Shown here piece by piece: positions 1-5,564 of a stretch of 9,192 bases of DNA (position 1 is its first letter; every line of letters begins with the position of its first letter). This stretch comes from a bacterium (GTDB lineage Bacteria; Armatimonadota; Fimbriimonadia; Fimbriimonadales; GBS-DC), in contig JARJMV020000206.1 in NCBI GenBank assembly GCA_029335935.2, positions 1 to 9,192 on the forward strand, written 5' to 3'. The notes beneath the pieces are model-generated. The model was not told where the DNA came from, made no database searches, and worked only from the letters and a program-made list of their open reading frames with translations. Both the position numbers and the translations under genes were made by a program.

Positions 1-570
1 ACACACCAAATCCACCACCTCGCCCGCCCTCAACACCTGCCTACGCCGATACGACGCCCCATAAATCGCCTTGTCGTCCGACACAGGCTCGCGATACACC
101 TCCACCACACGCTCCTTGAGGTTCACAATCCAATACTCAGGGATGCCTGCGTGGGCATAGAGGCTCGCCTTGATGTCGCGGTCGGTGCGCAGGGAGGCTT
201 CGGCGACCTCCACCACGAGCAGGGCGGTGGTGGGGTGTTCGGCGAGGTAGTCGCGGGGGCTACCCGCCACAACGGCGATGTCGGGAAACGGCTCGTCGTA
301 CTCGCCCAACGCAAGGGGAAGTTGGGGGCGCACATCGTAGCCCTCAGGAAGCGCACGCTCCAGAGCAATCTGCACCAATCTCACAGCCACAGCGTGTTGG
401 GGTCCCACAGGTTCTCTCCTGACCAGTTCGCCAGCGAGTAGCTCGAGGCGCTCTTCGGGGGCGAACACCCCCGAAGCGAGCAGGGTCTCGAACTCGGCGC
501 GGGTAATCCACCGCTTGAGCGGCAGGTTCGGGCGACGGCGCACCTGCGGCGCGTTCAACATACGGCGCAT
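1..570 (-). CDS. Uma2-family (DUF820) putative restriction endonuclease-like protein, 3' end cut by window
   Basis: I translated 190 residues from an ATG at 570; the frame stays open to base 1, so the C-terminus is missing. The fold expected for this family is PD-(D/E)XK. Visible family hallmarks are an N-terminal RWITRAEFETLLASGVF segment (about 20-35) and ERLELLAGELV (40-50), then the acidic core: FPDIAVV (D97) and LLVVEVAEAS (E121), followed by K134 and YAHAGIPEYWIVN (138-150). Uma2 proteins are about 190-210 residues, so little is lost. They are common in multiple copies in Armatimonadota, Cyanobacteria and Deinococcota; their biological role is not established, so nuclease activity is inferred from fold. 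No Shine-Dalgarno precedes the ATG; instead a TATAAT box ends 6 nt upstream, suggesting a leaderless mRNA. A second ATG at 561 is possible. The gene is separated from the TPR gene by about 90 bp and probably has its own promoter. Confidence 0.9.
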   Translation of the reverse strand, partial: MRRMLNAPQVRRRPNLPLKRWITRAEFETLLASGVFAPEERLELLAGELVRREPVGPQHAVAVRLVQIALERALPEGYDVRPQLPLALGEYDEPFPDIAVVAGSPRDYLAEHPTTALLVVEVAEASLRTDRDIKASLYAHAGIPEYWIVNLKERVVEVYREPVSDDKAIYGASYRRRQVLRAGEVVDLVC

Positions 571-576
571 GGTAGG

Positions 577-582
577 ATTATA
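577..582 (-). promoter_or_regulatory. TATAAT -10 box of the Uma2-family gene
   Basis: The minus strand reads GGTATAAT, six bases (CCTACC), then the ATG at 570. It is a perfect consensus -10 whose expected transcription start falls at about the start codon. I see no good -35 hexamer 16-18 nt upstream. The rest of 571-660 holds nothing else I can support. Confidence 0.55.
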
Positions 583-660
583 CCGAAACCACTCGGAACC
601 ATCGCGCCCCGCAGCCGCCCTGAAGCGAACACGCTGTAGCCGTGGCGACCGGTTCCGCGC

Positions 661-2196
661 TTACGGGGCGCGTAGCGCGTCTACCAGATCCAAGAGTATC
701 TTCGCGCGGATGTCGGGCGTCTCCTGCGCACGGGCAAGCCACCAGACCGTGCCGGACTCTTTGCGCTGGAGGTAGCCCCGCGCGATAATCGGAGCGGCGA
801 AGTCAGTGAACCCAATGTCAGGCTCCGCCTCCGCAACTCGCTGGGCGAACCGCTCCGCTTGGGAAAGGTGTCCAGCCTCTACTAACGCCTCCAGCACCGC
901 CTGCTGCACGAAGGTCCGCTTATGGTCGGGCACTCGCTGGATCTGCTCGACTGCTTTTGCCACATCGCCTTGCTGCGCATAATAGCGCGCCCACTGCTGG
1001 GCCACCGTTTCGGGCGCAGGACTGCGAAGGGTCAAACGCTCTGCTTCTTCAGTGCGACCTGCCTGCAGGAGCGCATCCAGCAGCTCGGGGAAGATAGGGG
1101 CGCGCGTCGAAGTTTGGGCGACCTGCACCGCCTCATCTAACCGCCCCAGACGAATCAGGAAACGCGCGTAGGCGAGCGGCTCAGGGGACTGCCGTAAACA
1201 ATTGGTCGCTGCGTCAAGCATGCCAGTATGCTGTAGCAGCTCGATGTAGTCGGCTAAGCGGTACTCCAGTTCGCGCGGTCGGGATGGCGCATCGAGTGCC
1301 CGTTGGAGCAGGGTGCGTGCCAGTGCAGGGCGGTTGAGTTCGTAGGCAATCTTCGCGAGTTCCAGCAGCGACGAGTCGGTTAAATCTCGAATGCGTCGGA
1401 GTGCGGTCTGGATAACTTGCTCTGCTTCGGCAGTGCGCCCCATCCGCTGGAGGATCTGCGCCAAGTTCAGGGCAGTGTAGGCGTCGGGTTGTGCTTCGTA
1501 AAGGCGTATCGCCTCGCGCGTCAGAGCGTTGGCGCGCGCCTGGCGCCCGTGCTGACGGAACCAGTACGCCATCTCTGCGTAGTCTTGGGGCAAGGGGGCT
1601 ACCGTCCGCAGTGTGCGCTCAGCGAAATCGAGCGCACCTTGAGCCGCCGCCGCTTGCCCCAAAGCAAGCCGCAGGAGATCCTGTTGCTCAGGGCGCTGTT
1701 CGGGGATTTCGTAGGGTAGCGTCTCCACCCAGCGGTACGCCTCCTCAGGCGAAATACGCTGCAAGAGGGCTTGGAAGAAACGCACGAGGGCGTCCCGATC
1801 CATCAGAAACACGGTGGTTTTGCCCAGCGCTTGTTGGGCGGCTCGTTTCGCCTCGTCGGGGTTGTCCAGCTCCAGCCACAACATCGCGATGTTGAGTAGG
1901 CGTTGCTCACGCTCTTCACATGGGCAGTTTAGGTCGGTAGCGGCGTTGAGCAGCGCGGGCATTAGGCGTTGCGCCTGCTCTTTATGACCCAGCTCCAGCC
2001 AGTGGCGTCCCGCGCGTTCCAGCAGGGCGCATCGGTTCAGCGGGGAGGCTTGTTCCGCTGCCGCGGCCGCCGCCTGCAGGAGGGTCGGGACGGCAGGAAC
2101 CGAGTGCCGTTGTCCTTCGTAGAGCCTCCAGCCGATGGCGACGGCGAACGATCCCATCACGACCCAGAAGACCCAAGACTTCTTGGCCGCTCGCAT
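661..2196 (-). CDS. Membrane-anchored tetratricopeptide-repeat protein
   Basis: The product has 511 residues. Residues 1-6 are basic (MRAAKK), followed by one hydrophobic helix at about 7-25, which looks like an uncleaved signal anchor placing the rest outside the cytoplasm. The remainder is almost wholly helical, with degenerate TPR-like units such as LLERAGRHWLELGHKEQAQRL, AYTALNLAQILQRMGRTAEAEQ and LEYRLADYIELLQHTGMLDAA. The repeats continue to the C-terminus, and no catalytic domain is visible. TPR solenoids hold protein partners; the partner here is unknown. The start follows the cobalamin-binding gene by 23 nt and is preceded by a purine-rich GGGGGA about 8 nt from the ATG, an acceptable ribosome site for an operon-internal gene. 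This makes it the last gene of the minus-strand unit. I see no hairpin plus T-run after its TAA stop. The TPR class is well supported; the function is not. Confidence 0.85.
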   Translation of the reverse strand: MRAAKKSWVFWVVMGSFAVAIGWRLYEGQRHSVPAVPTLLQAAAAAAEQASPLNRCALLERAGRHWLELGHKEQAQRLMPALLNAATDLNCPCEEREQRLLNIAMLWLELDNPDEAKRAAQQALGKTTVFLMDRDALVRFFQALLQRISPEEAYRWVETLPYEIPEQRPEQQDLLRLALGQAAAAQGALDFAERTLRTVAPLPQDYAEMAYWFRQHGRQARANALTREAIRLYEAQPDAYTALNLAQILQRMGRTAEAEQVIQTALRRIRDLTDSSLLELAKIAYELNRPALARTLLQRALDAPSRPRELEYRLADYIELLQHTGMLDAATNCLRQSPEPLAYARFLIRLGRLDEAVQVAQTSTRAPIFPELLDALLQAGRTEEAERLTLRSPAPETVAQQWARYYAQQGDVAKAVEQIQRVPDHKRTFVQQAVLEALVEAGHLSQAERFAQRVAEAEPDIGFTDFAAPIIARGYLQRKESGTVWWLARAQETPDIRAKILLDLVDALRAP

Positions 2197-2219
2197 CGTT
2201 CTTTCCCCCTACTGTGCTG

Positions 2220-2639
2220 TTAGGACAGTTTCATCGCCGCGTCGCGTTCCGCCAGCATGCGTCGGATGTCCGCCACGAAGTCCTCAATCAGCGTGCCAGG
2301 TGGGTAGACGCCTTTGACCCCCATCTGCTTGAGTTTTTCGGCGTCGTCGTCGGGGATGGTGCCGCCCGCTATCACCAAGATATCGTCGGCGTTGCGCTGT
2401 TTGAGGGCGTCCATCACTTTGGGCACGAGCGTCATGTGCGCTCCTGAAAGGATGCTAATCGCCACGATGTCGGCGTCCTCTTGGATAGCGATTTGGGCGA
2501 CCTCGTCGGGGGTGCGGCGCAGGCCGGTGTAGATGACCTCGAAGCCAGCGTCGCGCAGGGCGCGGGCGACCACTTTGGCGCCCCGATCGTGCCCATCTAA
2601 GCCCACCTTGGCGACCACAATGCGCGGGATTTTGTCCAT
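2220..2639 (-). CDS. mcmA2: Cobalamin-binding (small/C-terminal) subunit of methylmalonyl-CoA mutase-type enzyme
   Basis: The product is 139 residues, which matches the stand-alone B12-binding subunit of acyl-CoA mutases. The base-off/His-on cobalamin motif DxHxxG is present as D15, H17 and G20 (LDGHDRG). It is followed by the SxL element (S62-L64 in AISILSGAH) and the GGTIP segment (92-96) that frames the nucleotide tail. Homologues pair with a separate catalytic TIM-barrel subunit to interconvert methylmalonyl-CoA and succinyl-CoA or related branched acyl-CoAs; that subunit and the chaperone MeaB are not in the window, so the substrate cannot be fixed. The start ATG lies 10 nt after the darG stop. 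No Shine-Dalgarno is seen; a TAAAAT box ends 7 nt before the ATG and overlaps the darG stop codon. Translational coupling or a leaderless transcript are both possible. An isolated corrinoid-binding regulator is less likely given the close match to mutase subunits. Confidence 0.9.
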   Translation of the reverse strand: MDKIPRIVVAKVGLDGHDRGAKVVARALRDAGFEVIYTGLRRTPDEVAQIAIQEDADIVAISILSGAHMTLVPKVMDALKQRNADDILVIAGGTIPDDDAEKLKQMGVKGVYPPGTLIEDFVADIRRMLAERDAAMKLS

Positions 2640-2646
2640 CAGAGCT

Positions 2647-2652
2647 ATTTTA
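2647..2652 (-). promoter_or_regulatory. Possible -10 box (TAAAAT) of the cobalamin-binding gene
   Basis: The minus strand reads GGGTAAAAT, seven bases, then ATG at 2639. The context (GGGTAnAAT close to a start codon) matches the other boxes in the window. However, GGGTAA is also the last codon and stop of darG, so chance is a real alternative. Confidence 0.35.
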
Positions 2653-3582
2653 CCCGTCGTTGGACTTCAACTGTTCCCCAACATGCCTCCACACGTCAGG
2701 AAAGTATCTCCGCTGGACGGGGTCGCTATAGATTTTGAGCGCGTTGACAGTTGCTTGCAGTGCGGCAAGGCTATCGCAGCCGTCGAGCAGGGCGAGCGTG
2801 CGCTCAACGCGCTGGTTCCACTCGTCCTGCGTCTTGAGGGTGCGCTGCACCGCGTCGCGCAGGTCGGCGGAGTTGACGCCATACACGGGCGTCCTGCCGA
2901 AGAAGTCCTTTCGTAGCATCGGCGCGCGGATGAGGTCTTGCGTGAGTTTGTGGGGCGAGAGAGGACGCCCTTTGGGGTCGTTGGGGGCGATGTCGCCCAC
3001 CTGTATCAGCCACAACTCCGAGAGCAGCTTCAGTTCCTGCTCGGTTAGCGCGGGGCTGATTTCGCTGTAGGCGTCCACCAAGCGCAGCAGCCCTGCGTAG
3101 ATAGGCTCCACCGTCGGCGCGGACGGCTCGTAGAGCTGCACCTCCACATCGGGCATCTGCGCGAAGGTCTCCTCGATAAGCGCACGCACCTCATCCCAGC
3201 GCAATCCGCCCTGACCGCACCCCAACGGCGGTATCGCGATGGAGCGCACGCCGTACTGCCGAACCGCCTGCGCCAAATCCTGCAGTCCATCGCGGATATA
3301 CTCCAGTTTGGACTTGCTCCGCCAGTGCTGTTTGGTCGGGAAGTTGAAGATATATTGCGGGGTCAGCTGCTCCGTGGGGAACACCAGCACTTTGCCAATA
3401 CGCATCTGCCCGTTCTTACACGCCTCCTCGTAGAACCGATGGTTTTGGGGAAAGCGTTTCTTGAACTCGTAGGCTAACCCCTTGCCCATCACGCCCTGCG
3501 TATTGACCGTGTTCACCCACGCTTCCGCGTCGGACTGGAACAGGTCGCCCTGTTTGAGCCGTATCACTCGCCTCGCCTCCAT
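2650..3582 (-). CDS. darG: DarG: macrodomain DNA ADP-ribosyl glycohydrolase antitoxin
   Basis: The product is 310 residues. Residues 1-155 form a macrodomain: GDLFQSDAEAWVNTVNTQGVMGKGLA (12-37) supplies the ADP-ribose pocket, NFPTKQHWR (80-88) is the DarG/TARG1-type signature in which K84 sits where the catalytic lysine is expected, and IAIPPLGCGQGGLRW (115-129) is the second phosphate-binding loop. Residues from about 160 to 310 form the helical C-terminal domain typical of full-length DarG, which in characterised members also binds and blocks the toxin. The enzyme removes ADP-ribose from thymidine in DNA and so reverses DarT. The gene starts 18 nt after darT, in the usual toxin-antitoxin order. 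GAGG lies 12 nt from the ATG, rather far for a ribosome site, and TATGAT lies 6 nt from it. Two sampled 60-base lines are about 68% GC, higher than darT. Confidence 0.95.
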   Translation of the reverse strand: MEARRVIRLKQGDLFQSDAEAWVNTVNTQGVMGKGLAYEFKKRFPQNHRFYEEACKNGQMRIGKVLVFPTEQLTPQYIFNFPTKQHWRSKSKLEYIRDGLQDLAQAVRQYGVRSIAIPPLGCGQGGLRWDEVRALIEETFAQMPDVEVQLYEPSAPTVEPIYAGLLRLVDAYSEISPALTEQELKLLSELWLIQVGDIAPNDPKGRPLSPHKLTQDLIRAPMLRKDFFGRTPVYGVNSADLRDAVQRTLKTQDEWNQRVERTLALLDGCDSLAALQATVNALKIYSDPVQRRYFPDVWRHVGEQLKSNDG

Positions 3583-3588
3583 GCCAGA

Positions 3589-3594
3589 ATCATA
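3589..3594 (-). promoter_or_regulatory. Possible antitoxin-only -10 box (TATGAT) in the darT-darG gap
   Basis: The 18-nt gap between darT and darG contains GGTATGAT, six bases, then the darG ATG. The arrangement copies the -10/start spacing of other genes here. No clear -35 is visible. If used, it would give extra leaderless darG mRNA independent of darT. Confidence 0.35.
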
Positions 3595-3600
3595 CCTCGA

Positions 3601-4227
3601 TTAGTAGTACCAATCGCGCCGTACCGACACCAGCGGTCGATGCGATGCGCTTTGTAGAATCTGTTGCACCTGCTGCAGCCTCCCCTGATCGTATACGCCA
3701 ATCCGCTCGATGAGCGACCACTCCACCGCCTGATGGACCAGAAACTCTGCTTGACGACGGCTCTTGCGGTTCGGGTGCTGGGGATTATCGTGCCAGTACT
3801 CAGAGCGCATCACTTGCCAATCCACAAACTGGTTCAAATCTTGCAGGTTGTTGGAGAAGCGGCAGTAACTCAGCGGGTGGCAATCAGTGAACACAAACGG
3901 TTTCCCAGCCCGTACGATGGTCTCAACAGAGGTCACCAAGTAGATAATCTCAGTCTGCGAAAGCCCGCTGCGAACACAACCCTTGTGAATTGCATACAGC
4001 ATAGGCGAACGCGGCGCGAAGTAGAACGGCACATAGTCCGCAACGCAGCCGTTCGGCGGTACGGGGACAGTCTTTTCTTTGCGCTTCCGTTTGAGATCGA
4101 GGTACGCGATACTGCGCGGATTGCAAGCAGACGCGGCAGCGTCGCTGTAGAGACGACTCGCCTTGATAATCGACTCCAAATTCCCGATATGGGTTATATG
4201 GTAAATCTGTGTTGGCATACCGTGCAT
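3601..4227 (-). CDS. darT: DarT: NAD-dependent DNA ADP-ribosyltransferase toxin
   Basis: The product is 208 residues, normal for DarT (DUF4433). Hallmarks are IYHITHIGNLESII (8-21), containing the NAD-contacting YHIT; the IAYLDLKRKRKEKTVPVPPNG segment (40-60); the strongly conserved DYVPFYFAPRSPMLY (64-78); and RRQAEFLVHQAV (158-168), whose E161 matches the catalytic glutamate position (E160 in the Thermus aquaticus protein). No key residue appears lost, so the toxin looks active. Known members ADP-ribosylate thymidine in short motifs of single-stranded DNA, blocking replication; the recognised motif here cannot be read from sequence. The ATG at 4227 is 2 nt after the stop of the upstream membrane-protein gene, implying translational coupling; an ATG at 4218 is the alternative. 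Five sampled 60-base lines average about 54% GC, clearly below darG and the flanking genes, as expected for a horizontally acquired toxin. Confidence 0.95.
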   Translation of the reverse strand: MHGMPTQIYHITHIGNLESIIKASRLYSDAAASACNPRSIAYLDLKRKRKEKTVPVPPNGCVADYVPFYFAPRSPMLYAIHKGCVRSGLSQTEIIYLVTSVETIVRAGKPFVFTDCHPLSYCRFSNNLQDLNQFVDWQVMRSEYWHDNPQHPNRKSRRQAEFLVHQAVEWSLIERIGVYDQGRLQQVQQILQSASHRPLVSVRRDWYY

Positions 4228-4229
4228 GA

Positions 4230-4745
4230 TTACGAGGCTTTTCTGTCATGAGTTCCCTCGCCCCGATAGACCTGGAAACTGCACAGCCACTGTCCCTGAC
4301 AGACAGCCTCGCCGCGCAAGCCTTCGGCAATCGTCTCAAACACTTCGCGTGCGGTTTCGTATTCGTTTTGCTTGCCATTCGGCTCTTGCAGGCGCACATA
4401 GTAGGCAAGCGGGTCGGGGTAGTTGTGCCAGTAGTAGACGGTTTCGCCCGTTTGTTTGTTGACAGCCGTGCAAGCGATGATGTAGGCGTTTTCGATAGTG
4501 CGCTGGGGACCTTCGAAGCGTTTGCGGTGTTTCCACAGCCCGTAGATGGAGACTCCGCCGACAATCAGCATTCCTGCGACGAGCGTGATATAGCCCAGCG
4601 TGGCGACGAACATCAGCGACGAGTCGCCCCAGCGTGCGAAGTTAGCGATACCGCCCAGCGTGCAGGTCGCCGCGACCAGCCCGCCGATAACAATCAGCGC
4701 AAGCCCCAGCATGACGAGCGCGGTCATGCCCTCATAGCGCGGCAT
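4230..4745 (-). CDS. Two-helix membrane protein with small soluble domain, possibly DUF2500-like
   Basis: The product is 171 residues. Two hydrophobic helices lie at about 8-31 and 44-70, followed by a basic stop (WKHRKR, 71-76), so the C-terminal 95 residues are probably cytoplasmic. The soluble part has a beta-rich pattern (IENAYIIACTAV, AYYVRLQEPNGKQNEYETAREVFETIAEGLRGEAVCQGQWLCSFQVY). Its order resembles DUF2500-type domains: a strand pair, a YYV element, an acidic helix, then G-x-R-G and a closing QG-x-x-x-x-SF strand. I rate that resemblance as tentative. The start lies 5 nt after the ccmD-like stop and no Shine-Dalgarno is obvious; an ATG at 4727 is an alternative. The stop is 2 nt from the darT ATG. 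It could belong with the cytochrome-maturation genes or be an accessory to DarTG; I cannot tell. Coding status is supported by length, codon pattern and tight packing. Confidence 0.75.
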   Translation of the reverse strand: MPRYEGMTALVMLGLALIVIGGLVAATCTLGGIANFARWGDSSLMFVATLGYITLVAGMLIVGGVSIYGLWKHRKRFEGPQRTIENAYIIACTAVNKQTGETVYYWHNYPDPLAYYVRLQEPNGKQNEYETAREVFETIAEGLRGEAVCQGQWLCSFQVYRGEGTHDRKAS

Positions 4746-4750
4746 GCTGC

Positions 4751-4888
4751 TTAGTTTCGCTCAGGCGTTTCAAGCTCCTGCAGGCGTCTCTGGAGTTTCG
4801 CGATCCGCGTTTGGAGCCACAGCAGATACGCGCAGATTCCAGCCCACACGATGAGTATGCTGATGCTCAGAGCGGTTTGCCAGTTCAT
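4751..4888 (-). CDS. ccmD: CcmD-like small membrane protein overlapping the ccmC 3' end
   Basis: This 45-residue gene begins at an ATG at 4888 and ends with TAA at 4751. The product has one membrane helix (about 5-24, ALSISILIVWAGICAYLLW) followed by a basic amphipathic helix (QTRIAKLQRRLQELE). That is the pattern of CcmD-family proteins, which hold CcmC/CcmE in haem delivery to cytochrome c. A strong ribosome site, GGAGG, lies 9-10 nt before the ATG inside ccmC. The gene overlaps ccmC by 119 nt in another frame. By hand count, 32 of 45 codons in this frame end in G or C (71%), against 16 of 39 (41%) for the ccmC frame over the same bases. The small frame is therefore the one that looks selected. 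The next gene starts 5 nt downstream. Confidence 0.8.
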   Translation of the reverse strand: MNWQTALSISILIVWAGICAYLLWLQTRIAKLQRRLQELETPERN

Positions 4889-5540
4889 GTAATCTCGCCT
4901 CCAGTTGAGAGATGGTCAGGCGCATGCGGTACAGTCCGAACGCAAGCAGCCCGTAGGTTGCGAAGCCCAGGTAGACGCCGATGCGGTGCGGTATGTCCAG
5001 CCCCTGCTTGCTTGCCATCACGTTGCTGGGGTGGAGCGAGACCTCTTTGAAGAGGGGCAGGCGCGGTAAGATGTACACCAGCAGCGGCACGGTCAGCGCA
5101 GCGAACAGGGTGTAGCCCGAGCTGACGGCGGCGCGGCGACGGTCGTCTTCTACCGAGCTGCGCAGGGCGAAGTAGGCGGCGTAAATCATCAGCTGCAGTA
5201 GAAAGCTCGTTTGGCGCGGATCCCAGTGCCACGGCTTGCCCCACTGCATCGCGGCGAACACCATGCCCGTCAGCAGCGCGACCACGCCCAGCAGCGCGCC
5301 CACCTCGTTCGCGGCGGCGGCGCGCGCATCGTCTAACGGGTCGCGCCTACGCAGGTATCGCCAGCCGAAAAAGCCGCCCGCCAAAAAGCAGAGCGTGCAA
5401 ACAATCGCAGCAGGCACATGGAAAAAGATAATCCGTGCAGAACCAGGGTCTCGGAAGTCTTGCGCTGGCGGCGCCACATAGAACGCGAACACCACCAAGG
5501 CGAGCATCCCCAGACCAGCAAGTGAAAGAGCAGTACGCAT
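4770..5540 (-). CDS. ccmC: CcmC/CcsA-type haem-handling membrane protein of cytochrome c maturation
   Basis: From the ATG at 5540 the product is 256 residues with six predicted helices, as usual for CcmC. The defining tryptophan-rich motif is WGKPWHWDPRQT (100-111). It is flanked by the two histidines expected to ligate haem: H41 in FFHVP and H170 in SLHP. CcmC loads haem onto the chaperone CcmE on the outer face of the cytoplasmic membrane. A TTG 18 nt upstream extends the frame, but the ATG is preferred because a GGGTACAAT promoter box ends 6 nt before it. The last 39 residues, after about 218, are hydrophilic and unlike the family; they result from reading through the overlapping ccmD-like gene, and codon use there is atypical. 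The upstream glycosidase-like gene ends 24 nt before. No ccmA, ccmB, ccmE or ccmF is in the window. Confidence 0.93.
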   Translation of the reverse strand: MRTALSLAGLGMLALVVFAFYVAPPAQDFRDPGSARIIFFHVPAAIVCTLCFLAGGFFGWRYLRRRDPLDDARAAAANEVGALLGVVALLTGMVFAAMQWGKPWHWDPRQTSFLLQLMIYAAYFALRSSVEDDRRRAAVSSGYTLFAALTVPLLVYILPRLPLFKEVSLHPSNVMASKQGLDIPHRIGVYLGFATYGLLAFGLYRMRLTISQLEARLHELANRSEHQHTHRVGWNLRVSAVAPNADRETPETPAGA

Positions 5541-5546
5541 AACTCT

Positions 5547-5552
5547 ATTGTA
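5547..5552 (-). promoter_or_regulatory. TACAAT -10 box of the ccmC unit
   Basis: The minus strand reads GGGGTACAAT, six bases, then the ccmC ATG at 5540. The 9-mer GGGTACAAT is identical to the boxes of the two divergent genes at 6606-6649. No Shine-Dalgarno is visible in the 24-nt gap, and no good -35 is seen. It would make ccmC the first gene of the long minus-strand operon. Confidence 0.55.
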
Positions 5553-5564
5553 CCCCAAGCGACC

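Noticed and set aside
151..441. Plus-strand open frame of 96 codons
   Set aside because: It is antisense to the Uma2-family gene, whose translation has clear family motifs across the whole stretch.
594..657. Inverted pair CGGAACC (594-600) and GGTTCCG (651-657) after the TPR gene as a terminator
   Set aside because: The arms are only 7 bp, the loop is about 50 nt, and no T-run follows on either strand.
3664..4251. Plus-strand open frame of 195 codons
   Set aside because: It is the antisense shadow of darT; the minus strand carries all DarT motifs and this frame resembles nothing.
5541..5558. TTG start of ccmC at 5558
   Set aside because: It would place the start upstream of the GGGTACAAT box and adds a six-residue leader without a ribosome site; the ATG at 5540 fits better.
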